Source: Rhodobacter sp. (GTDB lineage Bacteria > Pseudomonadota > Alphaproteobacteria > Rhodobacterales > Rhodobacteraceae). From it: a DNA stretch of 64,000 nucleotides. Shown here piece after piece: positions 1-9,589 of the stretch. Where the stretch lies: positions 186,001-250,000 of the forward strand of contig JAIYAE010000004.1 in the NCBI GenBank assembly GCA_027489175.1, read 5' to 3'. The translations under genes and the position numbers were made by a program. The notes below the pieces were generated by a model. It was given only the letters and a program-made list of their open reading frames with translations. It did no database searches and was not told where the DNA came from. Numbering within the stretch: the first letter of the stretch is position 1; the number at the start of each line of letters is the position of its first letter.

Positions 1-589
1 CGTCATCTTTCTGATGACCAACGGTGCCTGGGTCAACGCCCACCAGATGACTGATGATTTCAAAGCCCTTCCCCGCGCGGTGATCCTGGGCCTCCCGGTG
101 ATGAGCTGGGTCACCCTCGCCGCCATCGCCCTGTTTACCGTGCTTCTGACCCGCACCCCGCTTGGCCGGTCGTTCTATGCCGTGGGCGGCAACCCCCATG
201 CCGCCGTCTATACCGGCATCAACGTGGGCCGCACCCAGTGCCTGGCCTTCATGATCTCGGGCGGCCTTGCGGGCCTGACCGGTTACCTCTGGGTCGCGCG
301 CTATGCCGTGGCTTACGTCGACATCGCCGACGGGTTTGAGCTTTCGGTCGTGGCCGCCTGCGTCATCGGCGGCGTCGCCATCGCCGGTGGGGCGGGCAGC
401 ATTGCGGGGGCGGTCCTTGGCGCGCTGTTCCTTGGCGTTATCAACAACGCCTTGCCGGTCGTCGGCATCTCACCTTTCTGGCAAATGGCGATTTCGGGCA
501 GCGCCATCGTCGTCGCCGTCTGCTTCAACGCCGCCCAGTCCCGCACCTCCGGCCGCATCATCCTGAAACCGCAGGAGGTTGCCCGATGA
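1..589 (+). CDS. rhaP: Rhamnose-type ABC transporter permease (RhaP-like), 5'-truncated by window edge
   Basis: C-terminal part of a sugar ABC permease of the RbsC/BPD_transp_2 family. The open frame continues to the left edge in frame with the ATG at 14, so the true start lies outside the window. Hydrophobic helices and the family loop near 'GRSFYAVGGNPHAA' and 'VVAACVIGGVAIAGG' are visible. Its stop overlaps the start of the next permease (ATGA, 586-589). A second permease, a RhaM mutarotase and an FGGY kinase follow, which matches the rhaSTPQUK order known from rhizobia. L-rhamnose is therefore the likely substrate. The rhamnose call rests on context; family membership is clear. Confidence 0.85.
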   Translation, partial: VIFLMTNGAWVNAHQMTDDFKALPRAVILGLPVMSWVTLAAIALFTVLLTRTPLGRSFYAVGGNPHAAVYTGINVGRTQCLAFMISGGLAGLTGYLWVARYAVAYVDIADGFELSVVAACVIGGVAIAGGAGSIAGAVLGALFLGVINNALPVVGISPFWQMAISGSAIVVAVCFNAAQSRTSGRIILKPQEVAR

Positions 590-1566
590 CTGCCCCCGCC
601 ACACGCATCATCCCCGACCGCCTGCAATCCCCCTTGTCCCGCGCCCTTCGCAGCTGGGAGGCAGTGCTGGTCATCGTCGCCATCGCGGTCTTCGTGACGA
701 ATGCCTTCGCCTCGCCCTATTTCCTGAACGCCTGGAACCTCAGCGACGCGACCTTCAACTTCACCGAAAAGGCGATGATCGCTTTCGCCATGGCCATGCT
801 GATCATCGCGGGGGAAATCGACCTTTCCGTCGCCTCGATCATCGCCCTCGTCTCCACTGCCATGGGGCTGGCCATGCAGGCCGGGGCAGGGGTGCCGCTT
901 CTGGTGGTGATCGGCCTTGGCACTGGCCTTCTCTGCGGCGCGATCAACGGGTTTCTGGTGGCAGGGATGGGTCTGCCCTCCATCGTGGTGACCATCGGCA
1001 CGATGAGCCTTTTTCGCGGCATTTCCTACATCGTCCTCGGGGATCAGGCCTTTACCGGCTACCCGGACGGGTTTGACTACTTCGGTCAGGGCTATGTCTG
1101 GTGGGTGTTCAGCTTTGAACTCGTCCTGTTCGCCGTCATGGCGGTCGTGTTCTGGGCACTTCTCCACTGCACCAACTTTGGCCGCGCGGTCTATGCCATC
1201 GGCAACAACGCGACCGCAGCACAGTTTTCCGGCATCCGGGTGGCCCGCGTGCGGTTCATCCTGTTCCTTCTGACCGGCCTCACCTCTGGCATCGCCGCGA
1301 TCTGCCTGACCTCCCGCCTCGGCTCCACCCGCCCCTCGATCGCCACGGGGTTTGAGCTTGAGGTGGTCACCATGGTCGTCCTTGGCGGGGTCAGCATCCT
1401 GGGCGGATCGGGGTCGATCCTTGGGGTCGTGCTCGCCGCTTTCATCATGGGCATGGTCACCTTCGGCTTCGGCCTTCTGAACGTGCCCGGGATCGTGATG
1501 AGCATCTTCCTTGGCCTTCTCCTGATCGGCGTCATCGCCGTGCCACGGCTTCTGCGGGGGAAATGA
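586..1566 (+). CDS. rhaQ: Rhamnose-type ABC transporter permease (RhaQ-like)
   Basis: 326-residue integral membrane permease of the ribose/rhamnose ABC class, predicted to pair with the upstream permease as the inner-membrane channel. About eight to ten hydrophobic helices are visible from residue 25 onward. The conserved '[13 protein letters not shown]' and '[14 protein letters not shown]' segments are typical of BPD_transp_2 proteins. The start overlaps the previous stop, and the stop overlaps the mutarotase start (ATGATG at 1563), so the genes are translationally coupled. No ATPase or binding protein is inside the window; they should lie just upstream. Confidence 0.88.
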   Translation: MTAPATRIIPDRLQSPLSRALRSWEAVLVIVAIAVFVTNAFASPYFLNAWNLSDATFNFTEKAMIAFAMAMLIIAGEIDLSVASIIALVSTAMGLAMQAGAGVPLLVVIGLGTGLLCGAINGFLVAGMGLPSIVVTIGTMSLFRGISYIVLGDQAFTGYPDGFDYFGQGYVWWVFSFELVLFAVMAVVFWALLHCTNFGRAVYAIGNNATAAQFSGIRVARVRFILFLLTGLTSGIAAICLTSRLGSTRPSIATGFELEVVTMVVLGGVSILGGSGSILGVVLAAFIMGMVTFGFGLLNVPGIVMSIFLGLLLIGVIAVPRLLRGK

Positions 1567-1880
1567 TGCAGAAATACGCCTTCAAGATGCAGCTGAACCC
1601 CGGGATGGAGGCTGAATACAAACGCCGCCATGATACGATCTGGCCCGAGCTGTCGGCCCTGCTGAAAGACGCAGGGGTAGAGGATTATTCCATCCACCTC
1701 GACCCAGAAACCCACATCCTTTTCGCCACCCTCTGGCGCAGCGATGACCACTCGATGGCCGACCTGCCCGCCCATCCGGTGATGCAGCGCTGGTGGGCCT
1801 ATATGGCTGACCTGATGCTCTGCCACCCGTCGAATGAGCCTGTGGCGACGCCGCTGATCCCGGTCTTCCACCTGCCATGA
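1563..1880 (+). CDS. rhaM: L-rhamnose mutarotase
   Basis: 105 residues, the usual length of the RhaM/RhaU family, which interconverts alpha and beta anomers of L-rhamnose. The start '[23 protein letters not shown]' region, '[15 protein letters not shown]' and the '[10 protein letters not shown]' tail are characteristic. ATG at 1563 overlaps the permease stop; an alternative ATG at 1566 would drop one residue. The stop overlaps the kinase start (ATGA at 1877-1880). This gene is the strongest evidence that the operon handles L-rhamnose. Confidence 0.93.
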   Translation: MMQKYAFKMQLNPGMEAEYKRRHDTIWPELSALLKDAGVEDYSIHLDPETHILFATLWRSDDHSMADLPAHPVMQRWWAYMADLMLCHPSNEPVATPLIPVFHLP

Positions 1881-3238
1881 AGACCATAGCCGTCATCGAC
1901 GTCGGAAAGACCAACGCCAAGCTGGCCCTCGTCGATGCCGCCACGCTGGCTGAGGTTGCCGTCGTCACCCGCCCGAACACGCCCCTGCAAGGCCCGCCTT
2001 ACCCGCATTTCGATCTTGAGGGGCATTGGGATTTCTTCCTGCACCACCTTGCCCGCTTCCACGCGCAGCATGGGGTGGATGCGATTTCTGTCACCACCCA
2101 TGGCGCATCGGGGGTGCTGTTGGACGCACGTGGCAACCTTGCCACCCCGATGCTGGATTACGAACACACCGGCCCCGATGACCTTGCCGCCGACTACACC
2201 ACCCTCCGCCCCGATTTCGCGCTGACCGGATCGCCCCGCTTGCCTATGGGCCTGAACCTTGGCGCGCAACTGCACTGGCTTTTGACCACCCAACCCGGCC
2301 TGCAGGACCGCGTGACCCATGTCCTTACCTATCCGCAATACTGGGGCTGGCGGCTGACCGGGCAGATGGCCTGCGATGTCTGCTCGCTTGGCTGCCACAC
2401 CGACCTTTGGGACCCCCGGAAGGGCGGCTTCTCCCCGTTGGTGGATCGGCTTGGCTTGACGGGAAAATTTGCCCCGCCCCGCCGCCCGGCGGAAGGGTTG
2501 GGGACGCTGCGCCCCGATCTTGCCGCCCAGACCGGCCTTTCCCCACACACCCCGGTCAGCACCGGCATCCACGATTCCAACGCGTCGCTTCTGCCCTACC
2601 TCACCGGCCGCGCGGGTCCGTTCTCGGTCGTCTCCACCGGCACGTGGGTGATCTGCATGGTGATGAACGGTGTGCGCACCGAACTTGACCCCGCGCGCGA
2701 CGTGCTGGTCAACGTCAACGCGCTGGGCAACGCCTTCCCCTCGGCCCGCTTCATGGGCGGACGGGAGTATGAACTCATCCGCCAGGGCGACACCACCGCC
2801 CCTACCCAACAAGACCGCGCTGCTGTGCTGGACGGCCCCATCCACCTTCTGCCGGCGGTTGAGCCTACCTCCGGCCCCTGCCCGGGCCGCCAGATGCGCT
2901 GGACCCGTGACCCTGCCACCCCCGGCCAGCGGCTTCTGGCCCTGTCGTGGTATCTGGCCCTGATGACCCGCACTTGCCTTGACCTTGCCGGGGCGGAAGG
3001 CCCGGTGATCATCGAAGGCCCCTTCGCCCGCAACGATGACTACCTTGCCATGCTGTCGGCCCTCTCGCTGGGCTGGGTGCAAGTGGCAGCCTCGGCCACC
3101 GGAACCTCGGTGGGTGCGGCCATGTTGTGCCTCAGCAGCCCCCCTCTGCCTGCGACAAACCCTGTCCCGATCCCGCCTGACGCCCACGCTCTTGCTGCCT
3201 ACGCCGCCCGCTGGCGCCAGTTGACCGCTGAAGACTGA
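1877..3238 (+). CDS. rhaK: FGGY-family sugar kinase (RhaK-type rhamnose/rhamnulose kinase)
   Basis: 453-residue FGGY carbohydrate kinase with an N-terminal phosphate-binding motif '[13 protein letters not shown]' at about residues 5-17. The second-domain motif '[10 protein letters not shown]' lies near 260. The IGKTNAK-like variant is typical of the rhizobial RhaK group rather than of xylulokinase or glycerol kinase. It is the last gene of the rhamnose operon, overlapping rhaM by 4 bp. RhaK has been linked in Rhizobium both to sugar phosphorylation and to transporter activity; that second role is not testable here. Confidence 0.85.
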   Translation: MKTIAVIDVGKTNAKLALVDAATLAEVAVVTRPNTPLQGPPYPHFDLEGHWDFFLHHLARFHAQHGVDAISVTTHGASGVLLDARGNLATPMLDYEHTGPDDLAADYTTLRPDFALTGSPRLPMGLNLGAQLHWLLTTQPGLQDRVTHVLTYPQYWGWRLTGQMACDVCSLGCHTDLWDPRKGGFSPLVDRLGLTGKFAPPRRPAEGLGTLRPDLAAQTGLSPHTPVSTGIHDSNASLLPYLTGRAGPFSVVSTGTWVICMVMNGVRTELDPARDVLVNVNALGNAFPSARFMGGREYELIRQGDTTAPTQQDRAAVLDGPIHLLPAVEPTSGPCPGRQMRWTRDPATPGQRLLALSWYLALMTRTCLDLAGAEGPVIIEGPFARNDDYLAMLSALSLGWVQVAASATGTSVGAAMLCLSSPPLPATNPVPIPPDAHALAAYAARWRQLTAED

Positions 3239-3325
3239 CGCAAACCCCGTGCAAAGCCCGCCGCAGGGGGCTACACTGCCACCAAGGTCCGCAACAGACC
3301 GCCATTCAACAGGGGAGCCACCGCC

Positions 3326-3451
3326 ATGGCCAAGGGCATGAACAAGCGCAAGGAAGTGAAAAAGCCGAAGAAAGAGGCCGCGAAACCGGCTGTTTCGGTG
3401 GCTTCGACCAACGCCAAGGTCACCATTTCGCCCGGCAAACCGAAGGACTGA
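3326..3451 (+). CDS. Small lysine-rich conserved protein, 41 residues
   Basis: Open frame from ATG 3326 to TGA 3449-3451, with a purine-rich AGGGGAG about 8 nt upstream. The product begins MAKGMNKRKEVKKPKKE, is very basic in its first half, and ends in a Ser/Thr/Lys-rich tail. Short 'AKGMNKRKE' proteins of this type recur in proteobacteria as uncharacterised genes. I recognise the pattern but not a function. It sits alone between the rhamnose operon and the convergent DoxX gene. Nucleic-acid or ribosome association is only a guess from charge. Confidence 0.6.
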   Translation: MAKGMNKRKEVKKPKKEAAKPAVSVASTNAKVTISPGKPKD

Positions 3452-3454
3452 CCC

Positions 3455-3787
3455 CTAAACCTTCCGCGCGGCGGCCAGCGTCAGAAGGCCGCCCGCAATC
3501 GCCCAGTTCTTGACGAAGATCGACATCTGCCAGCCATCGCCGGGCAGAAAGTGAAAGACGCTGGTAACGGCACAATAGGCAGCCGCCACCAGCGCCGCCC
3601 GGCGCACCGTAGGCGGCCAGATCAGCCCCACAGCCAAGGCGGCGTTCAACGCCAGCGCGGGCCAGACCAGCCACACCGGCAACCCGAACCCCGCCAGCAA
3701 CCCTTGCGCGGCCGCTGGGTCCAGCGCCTTTTGCGCCGCCCCCGCCGCGAACAGCGCGGCCAACAGAATACGTCCCAGAAGATCCAT
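3455..3787 (-). CDS. DoxX-family small membrane protein
   Basis: 110-residue, four-helix hydrophobic protein. The N-terminal 'LLGRILLAALFAAGAAQKAL' helix and the C-terminal 'FVKNWAIAGGLLTLAA' helix are the hallmarks of the DoxX/DoxD-like family (quinone-linked or stress-related membrane subunits). It ends 4 bp from the stop of the small basic protein on the other strand. It lies 51 bp downstream of the leftward putR gene, so co-transcription with putR is possible but not shown. The exact partner is unknown. Confidence 0.75.
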   Translation of the reverse strand: MDLLGRILLAALFAAGAAQKALDPAAAQGLLAGFGLPVWLVWPALALNAALAVGLIWPPTVRRAALVAAAYCAVTSVFHFLPGDGWQMSIFVKNWAIAGGLLTLAAARKV

Positions 3788-3838
3788 GCGCTTTTCCCCC
3801 TTGCCCTGCAGCTACGCGTGGCGCCAAGGAAAGTTGCG

Positions 3839-4300
3839 TCAGAACACTTCCTTCACCGCCTCCATCGCAACATAGGTCGAGGTGTTGGCTACATGCGGCA
3901 GGGCGCTGATCACCTCGCCCAGGACGCGGCGATAGGCCTGAATGTCGGCCGTCCGCACCTTCAGAAGGTAGTCGAAACTTGACGCCATCATGTGGCACTG
4001 CTCCACCTCGGGCACTGCCAGCACGGCACGGTTGAACGCCGTCAGCGCCGCCTCACGCGTGTCCGACAGCCGCACTTCCACGAACGCCACATGCGCCTGG
4101 CCCATGCGGATCGGGTCCAGGATCGCGCGGTAGCCGGTGATCACCCCCGCCTCCTCCAGCCGTTTCATCCGGGCCTGCGTCGGGCTTTTTGACAGCCCGA
4201 TCCGCCGCGCGAGTTCCACGGCGGATATCCGACCGTCCGTTTGCAGGACGCGCAGGATCGCAAGGTCGAAACGGTCAAGGTCCGGTCGGTCAACTGGCAT
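3839..4300 (-). CDS. putR: Lrp/AsnC-family regulator, PutR-like
   Basis: 153-residue Lrp/AsnC protein with an N-terminal winged helix-turn-helix ('FDLAILRVLQTDGRISAVELARRIGLS') and a C-terminal RAM ligand-binding domain. The start was placed at the ATG at 4300 (MPVDRPDLDRFD), 12 codons inside the longest frame, because the Lrp fold begins there. It is divergent from putA across about 105 bp. In Rhodobacter capsulatus an Lrp-type PutR activates putA in response to proline, and this arrangement matches. Autoregulation from the shared intergenic region is likely but inferred. Confidence 0.88.
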   Translation of the reverse strand: MPVDRPDLDRFDLAILRVLQTDGRISAVELARRIGLSKSPTQARMKRLEEAGVITGYRAILDPIRMGQAHVAFVEVRLSDTREAALTAFNRAVLAVPEVEQCHMMASSFDYLLKVRTADIQAYRRVLGEVISALPHVANTSTYVAMEAVKEVF

Positions 4301-4405
4301 GGCACATCCGCAAAAATCATAACGTTCAGACTGCATATCAGCCCAGCTTCAGGAAAACAGCCTGTCCTTTTCGGTATATGCTGGGCGAAAGAGAGAGGGT
4401 TCCCC

Positions 4406-7400
4406 ATGTCCGCCACCACCGCCTGGTCCAGCATCGAAACTGCCGCCCTGGCGGATGAGACGGCCCTTGTCCGCCAACTGGTGGCCTCAGCGGCGCTGGA
4501 CGCCCCGGCCCGCGCAAAGATCACCGCCGCCGGGGCCGACCTTGTGACCCGCATCCGCGCCAGTGCGCGGCCAGGGCTGATGGAGGTGTTCCTCGCCGAA
4601 TACGGCCTGTCTACCGACGAAGGCATCGCCCTGATGTGCTTGGCCGAAGCACTGCTGCGCGTCCCCGACGCCGAAACCATGGATGCCCTGATCGAAGACA
4701 AGATCGCCCCCTCCGACTGGGGCCGCCATTTGGGCAAATCCGCCTCGTCCCTCGTCAACGCGTCGACCTGGGCGTTGATGCTCACCGGCAAGGTGCTGGA
4801 CGATGCCGAAGGCGGGATCACCCGCCACCTCCGCGCCGCCGTCAAACGCCTGGGCGAACCGGTGATCCGCACCGCCGTCTCGCGCGCGATGAAAGAGATG
4901 GGGCGGAATTTCGTGCTGGGCGAAACAATCGACAAGGCGATGACCCGCGCTGAAGACCTTGAGGCCAAAGGCTATACCTACAGCTACGACATGCTGGGCG
5001 AAGCCGCCCGCACCGAAGGCGACGCGCGGCGCTATCACCTGTCTTACTCCCACGCGATCACCGCCATCGCCCGCGCCGCCAAGGGCAACGACATCCGCAC
5101 CAACCCCGGCATCTCGGTCAAACTCTCCGCCCTCCACCCCCGCTACGAAGTCGCCAAGCGTGAGCGGGTGATGGAAGAACTCGTCCCCCGCGTCCGCGCC
5201 CTCGCCTCACTGGCAAAAGCCGCAGGCCTTGGCTTCAACATCGATGCCGAAGAGGCTGACCGCCTCGCCCTTTCCCTTGAAGTCATCGAGGCGACCCTCT
5301 CTGACCCCGCGCTGAAAGGCTGGGACGGTTTCGGCGTCGTGGTCCAAGCCTATGGCCGCAGGGCAGGGGCGGTGATCGACTGGCTGCATGCCCTGGCCAC
5401 GCGGCTGGACCGCAAGATCATGATCCGCCTCGTGAAAGGCGCCTACTGGGACGCCGAGGTGAAGCGCGCGCAGGTCCTTGGCCTGACCTCCTTCCCGGTC
5501 TTCACCCGCAAACAATCGACCGATGTCAGCTACATCGCCAACGCCCGCAAGCTGCTGACGCTGACTGACCGCATCTACCCCCAGTTTGCCACTCACAACG
5601 CCCACACCGTCGCCGCCATCCTGCATCTGGCGGGCGAGATTGGCGTCACGCCCTTGGATTACGAATTCCAGCGCCTGCATGGCATGGGTGAACGCCTGCA
5701 TGACATTGTCCTCACCGACCAATCCACCCGCTGCCGGATCTACGCCCCCGTCGGCGCGCATCGTGACCTGCTGGCCTACCTCGTGCGGCGGCTGCTCGAA
5801 AACGGCGCGAACTCCAGCTTCGTCAACCAGATCGTTGATGAAGACGTGCCCCCCGCCCAAGTCGCCGCCTGCCCCTTGACGATGGTGGACGCGCTGACCG
5901 CCATCCCCCGCCCCGCGCTGGCCACTGGCCCCACCCTTTTTGCCCCGCGACGGAACGCCAAAGGCTGGGACGTGACCGATGCCGCCGATCTGGCCGACAT
6001 CGCCACCGCCCGCGCGCCGCATGAATCGGCCCTCTTCGACGCCCACCCCATCCTTGCGGGCCGGGCCGTCGGCGGCCCCCGCCTCGCCGTTCTGAATCCC
6101 GCCACCGGCGCGCTTGTCGGCCATGCCCTGACCGCAGCACAACCGGACGTGGACACCGCCCTGCGCCTTGCCGACCCCTGGGCCGCCGCCCCGGCCGAAC
6201 GGGCCGAGGTCCTCAACCGCGCCGCCGACCGGCTTGAGGCCGACCACGGCCGCATCTTCGCGCTTCTCGCGCGTGAGGCGGGCAAGACCCTGCCCGACGC
6301 CATCGCCGAACTGCGTGAGGCGGTGGATTTCCTGCGCTACTACGCCGCCGGGGCCACCCGCCTGCAAAACCCCGCCCGGGGCACATTCGTCTGCATCAGC
6401 CCCTGGAACTTCCCCCTCGCCATCTTCTGCGGCCAGATCGGGGCCGCCCTTGCCGCCGGTAATGCGGTCCTCGCCAAACCCGCGCCGCAAACCCCGCTGA
6501 TCGCCACCCTCGCCGTCCAGCACCTCCTGGCCGCAGGCGTCCCCGCCACCGCGCTGCAACTTCTGCCCGGCGACGGCAGCGTGGGGGCCGCCCTCACGAC
6601 ATCCCCGAAGATCAGCGGTATCGCCTTCACAGGATCGACCGCCACCGCGCAGGCCATCCGCCGCAGCATGGCTGACCACCTGGACCCCACTGCCCCCCTG
6701 ATCGCCGAAACCGGCGGCCTTAACGCGATGCTGGTCGACTCAACCGCGCTGCCGGAGCAGGCGGTCCGCGACATCCTCGCCTCGGCCTTCCAGTCCGCGG
6801 GCCAGCGGTGCAGCGCCCTCCGCTGCCTATACGTGCAGGAAGACGTCGCCGACACGGTCACCGAAATGCTCTTCGGCGCGATGGATGACCTTGCCTTGGG
6901 CGATCCCTGGGATCTGGCCACCGACATCGGCCCGGTCATCGACACGCAGGCGCAAAAGGCCATCGCGGACTACATCGCCCAGGCCCGCAGCGAAGGCCGC
7001 ATTCTCAAGGAACTGTCAGCGCTGGGGCAGGGCACCTTCATCGCCCCCACGGTCCTGAAAATCACCGGCATCGCCCAGATGCCGCGTGAGATTTTCGGCC
7101 CCGTCCTGCACATCGCCACCTTCAAGGCGGCCGAGATCGACGCCGTCATCGCCGCGATCAATGCCACCGGCTACGGGCTGACCTTCGGCCTCCACTCCCG
7201 CATCGATGACCGCGTGCAGCGGATCGTCGACCAGCTTCAGGTTGGCAACACCTACGTCAACCGCAACCAGATCGGCGCGGTCGTCGGCAGCCAGCCGTTC
7301 GGGGGTGAGGGGCTTTCCGGCACCGGGCCAAAGGCGGGCGGCCCGCATTACCTGACCCGCTTCACCAGTGCCCCTGCGCCGCAAGGCGCTGCGGATGCCA

Positions 7401-7849
7401 GCGCCACCCCGATGGCCGTCGTCGCGGCAGCCCTCGCCAAGCCGCAACGCGAGACCTTGCCGCAAACCCATGACCTGCCGGGGCCCACGGGCGAATCAAA
7501 CCGCCTGACCCTGATCCCCCGCGCGCCGCTTTTGTGCCTGGGCCCTGGCAAAGCCTCCGCAGAACAGCAGGCCGACCGGGTTCGCAGCCTTGGCGGCCAC
7601 GCGGTTGAGGCGCCGGGGCTTGACCCCCAGGCGTTGACCACGCTGCAGGGCTTTTCCGGCGCCCTCTGGTGGGGCGATGCTGACAATGGCCGCGCTTATG
7701 CCAAGGCACTCGCCTCCCGCTCTGGACCGATCCTGCCGCTGATCGCAACACCAGACACAGGCCATGCCTGCCTTGAGCGTCACCTTTGCATCGACACCAC
7801 AGCCTCGGGCGGCAATGCGCAGCTTTTGGCCGCGGTTGCCGACGCTTGA
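4406..7849 (+). CDS. putA: Bifunctional proline dehydrogenase / L-glutamate-gamma-semialdehyde dehydrogenase
   Basis: 1147-residue PutA that oxidises proline to glutamate in two steps at the membrane surface. The start at 4406 (MSATTAWSS) follows a GAGAGAGGG ribosome-binding site; the longer frame from 4241 runs through the putR promoter. The FAD-dependent proline dehydrogenase barrel occupies about 80-480, with 'RLVKGAYWDAE' (Lys about 344). The NAD-dependent aldehyde dehydrogenase occupies about 520-1010, with Glu768 ('AETGG') and catalytic Cys802 ('GQRCS'). A C-terminal extension of over 100 residues follows. There is no N-terminal ribbon-helix-helix domain, so this PutA does not repress its own gene; the divergent Lrp-type gene takes that role. 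Confidence 0.96.
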   Translation: MSATTAWSSIETAALADETALVRQLVASAALDAPARAKITAAGADLVTRIRASARPGLMEVFLAEYGLSTDEGIALMCLAEALLRVPDAETMDALIEDKIAPSDWGRHLGKSASSLVNASTWALMLTGKVLDDAEGGITRHLRAAVKRLGEPVIRTAVSRAMKEMGRNFVLGETIDKAMTRAEDLEAKGYTYSYDMLGEAARTEGDARRYHLSYSHAITAIARAAKGNDIRTNPGISVKLSALHPRYEVAKRERVMEELVPRVRALASLAKAAGLGFNIDAEEADRLALSLEVIEATLSDPALKGWDGFGVVVQAYGRRAGAVIDWLHALATRLDRKIMIRLVKGAYWDAEVKRAQVLGLTSFPVFTRKQSTDVSYIANARKLLTLTDRIYPQFATHNAHTVAAILHLAGEIGVTPLDYEFQRLHGMGERLHDIVLTDQSTRCRIYAPVGAHRDLLAYLVRRLLENGANSSFVNQIVDEDVPPAQVAACPLTMVDALTAIPRPALATGPTLFAPRRNAKGWDVTDAADLADIATARAPHESALFDAHPILAGRAVGGPRLAVLNPATGALVGHALTAAQPDVDTALRLADPWAAAPAERAEVLNRAADRLEADHGRIFALLAREAGKTLPDAIAELREAVDFLRYYAAGATRLQNPARGTFVCISPWNFPLAIFCGQIGAALAAGNAVLAKPAPQTPLIATLAVQHLLAAGVPATALQLLPGDGSVGAALTTSPKISGIAFTGSTATAQAIRRSMADHLDPTAPLIAETGGLNAMLVDSTALPEQAVRDILASAFQSAGQRCSALRCLYVQEDVADTVTEMLFGAMDDLALGDPWDLATDIGPVIDTQAQKAIADYIAQARSEGRILKELSALGQGTFIAPTVLKITGIAQMPREIFGPVLHIATFKAAEIDAVIAAINATGYGLTFGLHSRIDDRVQRIVDQLQVGNTYVNRNQIGAVVGSQPFGGEGLSGTGPKAGGPHYLTRFTSAPAPQGAADASATPMAVVAAALAKPQRETLPQTHDLPGPTGESNRLTLIPRAPLLCLGPGKASAEQQADRVRSLGGHAVEAPGLDPQALTTLQGFSGALWWGDADNGRAYAKALASRSGPILPLIATPDTGHACLERHLCIDTTASGGNAQLLAAVADA

Positions 7850-7881
7850 CGCCACGGCGCGGATCGGAAACGCTGGTCCCC

Positions 7882-8628
7882 ATGTTTCCAATCCGCGACC
7901 ACAATCCTTCCGGCAAGACTCCTTTCGTCACGATCGCGCTGATCGCGGTCAACGTGCTGGTGTTCCTGGCGTATTTCATCGGACGGAATGATTTTCAGCT
8001 GCAGGTCTTCTTCCTGCAATGGGGCCTTGTCCCGGCCCGTCTCATGGCCGGTGACGGGTATGAGACGCTGATCACCTCGATGTTCCTGCATGGCGGCATC
8101 ATGCACCTTCTGGGCAACATGCTGTTTCTGTGGATCTACGGCGACAATCTGGAAGATGAGATGGGCCATCTGCCCTTCCTTCTCTTCTACCTGGCCGCAG
8201 GCCTTGCGGCAGCGGGCCTGCAGGCGGTGGCAGACCTGAGCTCACAGATCCCGATGGTCGGCGCCTCGGGGGCGATTGCCGGGGTGATGGGGGGGTATCT
8301 CTTGCTCTTTCCGAAGGCAAAGGTCGATGTCCTGTTCCTCTTCCTGATCTTCTTCCGCATCTTCGCGATCCCGGCCTGGATCGTGCTGGGCCTATGGTTC
8401 GGCATCCAGATCTTCTCGGGCCTGTCGACCCCCAGCGACGGCGGCGGGGTCGCCTATTGGGCACATGCAGGGGGCTTCATCGCGGGGCTTGTGCTGACGT
8501 TGCCCCTCTGGCTGCGGCGGGGGGCCGGGGGCTACTGGAAGGCCACCGACGGCCACCCACCGCACCCCGAGACGCAGTTCGAGGCGTCCCGCTCCAACAT
8601 CCCGCTGATCCCAAGGCGCAAACTGTAA
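7882..8628 (+). CDS. Rhomboid-family intramembrane serine protease
   Basis: 248 residues from ATG 7882 (MFPIRDHNPSGKTPFVT); the longer frame overlaps putA and is rejected. At least six transmembrane segments are visible. The catalytic dyad is Ser129 in 'GASGAIAGVMG' and His195 in 'AHAGGFIAG', and the conserved HxxxN of helix 2 is 'HLLGN' (75-79). The protein cleaves membrane-spanning substrates within the inner membrane; the substrate here is unknown. It lies 32 bp after putA on the same strand, and its end faces suhB across a tandem-hairpin element. Confidence 0.9.
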   Translation: MFPIRDHNPSGKTPFVTIALIAVNVLVFLAYFIGRNDFQLQVFFLQWGLVPARLMAGDGYETLITSMFLHGGIMHLLGNMLFLWIYGDNLEDEMGHLPFLLFYLAAGLAAAGLQAVADLSSQIPMVGASGAIAGVMGGYLLLFPKAKVDVLFLFLIFFRIFAIPAWIVLGLWFGIQIFSGLSTPSDGGGVAYWAHAGGFIAGLVLTLPLWLRRGAGGYWKATDGHPPHPETQFEASRSNIPLIPRRKL

Positions 8629-8641
8629 CTGCCGTGCTGAA

Positions 8642-8709
8642 GCGATTTCTTCAAAGAAATCGCACCGGAGCCTTCAAAGGCTCCGGACCGGAATTTTCGA
8701 AAATTCCGG
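8642..8709. repeat. Three tandem perfect hairpins between convergent genes
   Basis: Three consecutive perfect inverted repeats, each with 10-bp arms and a 2-nt centre. They are 8642-8651/8654-8663 (arm gcgatttctt), 8665-8674/8677-8686 (arm ccggagcctt) and 8688-8697/8700-8709 (arm ccggaatttt). Only one base separates each from the next. The element fills the gap between the convergent rhomboid and inositol-phosphatase genes. It probably acts as a bidirectional terminator or mRNA 3'-end stabiliser, but lacks a clear T-run. A related two-hairpin version occurs at 41100-41144. Confidence 0.7.
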
Positions 8710-8715
8710 TGGCGC

Positions 8716-9501
8716 CTACCCCCGGATCACGCCCGAAAACGTGTCAAAGAGGCCGTCGTTGCAGGCGATCAACGCGCCATCCAGCGGGTCGCTGCCCTTG
8801 CGCAGGCCTTCGACCATGCCGCCGGCTTCCTTGACCAAGAGGATGCCCGCCGCCACGTCCCAAGCCGACAGCTCGCGCTCCCAGTAGCCATCGAACCGGC
8901 CCGCCGCGACATAGGCCAGATCCAGCGCCGCCGCGCCCCAGCGCCGGACGCCAGCCGTGGCCGGCATCAGCCGGGCCAGATCCTGCAGCATGGCAGGCAG
9001 GGTGGATTTTGCGCCGAATGGCACGCCAGTGGCGAAGACCGCCTCATGCATCGCCCGGCGGCCCGAGACGCGCAGGCGGCGGTTGTCGTTCAGCCAGCAG
9101 CCCGAGCCTTTTTCCGCCCAGAACATCTCATCCTTGGCCGGGTCGTAGACGACGGCGGAAACGATCTCGCCCTTGTGCTCCAGCGCGATCGACACGGCCC
9201 AATGCGGCATGCCGTGCAGGAAGTTCGTGGTCCCGTCCAGGGGATCGACGATCCAGCGCCGCGTCGGGTCTGCGCCCGCCGCGCCGCCGGTCTCTTCGCC
9301 CAGCCAACCATAGGTCGGCCGCCCGCCCAGAAGTTCCTCCTTGATCAGGCGCTCCGCCTCGCGGTCGGCTTTGCTGACGAAATCGCCCGGCCCCTTGGTG
9401 GACACCTGCAGGTTCTCCACCTCGCGGAAATCCTTGACCAGGCTGCGGCCCGCCTTGCGCGCGGCCTTTATCATCAGGTTCAGGTTGGCCGAGCCTTGCA
9501 T
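8716..9501 (-). CDS. suhB: Inositol monophosphatase family protein (SuhB-like)
   Basis: 261-residue Mg-dependent phosphatase of the IMPase/SuhB family. Metal-binding motifs are visible: 'LGEETGG' (Glu69/70), 'WIVDPLDGTTNFLHG' (Asp86, Asp89) and 'WDVAAGILLVKEAGG' near residue 210. Full length for the family. The substrate could be inositol-1-phosphate or another sugar or nucleotide phosphate; in many bacteria SuhB also binds the NusA transcription complex. It is monocistronic, converging on the rhomboid gene. Confidence 0.9.
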   Translation of the reverse strand: MQGSANLNLMIKAARKAGRSLVKDFREVENLQVSTKGPGDFVSKADREAERLIKEELLGGRPTYGWLGEETGGAAGADPTRRWIVDPLDGTTNFLHGMPHWAVSIALEHKGEIVSAVVYDPAKDEMFWAEKGSGCWLNDNRRLRVSGRRAMHEAVFATGVPFGAKSTLPAMLQDLARLMPATAGVRRWGAAALDLAYVAAGRFDGYWERELSAWDVAAGILLVKEAGGMVEGLRKGSDPLDGALIACNDGLFDTFSGVIRG

Positions 9502-9589
9502 CCGTCCGCTCCCAAGCGTGGCACCCCCGGGGTGCCGTTCAAGCCCGGGTCTATAGGCGGTCGCGCGCGGGAAAGGAAGAGGCGCAGGG

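Noticed and set aside
313..1167. 284-codon minus-strand frame across the two rhamnose permeases
   Set aside because: Antisense shadow of GC-rich coding sequence: product is His/Asp/Gly/Arg-rich with no domain, while both permeases on the plus strand are clear.
9520..9536. 8-bp inverted repeat ggcacccc/ggggtgcc just upstream of the suhB start
   Set aside because: Single-base centre, no T-run, and position between two leftward genes gives no clear role.
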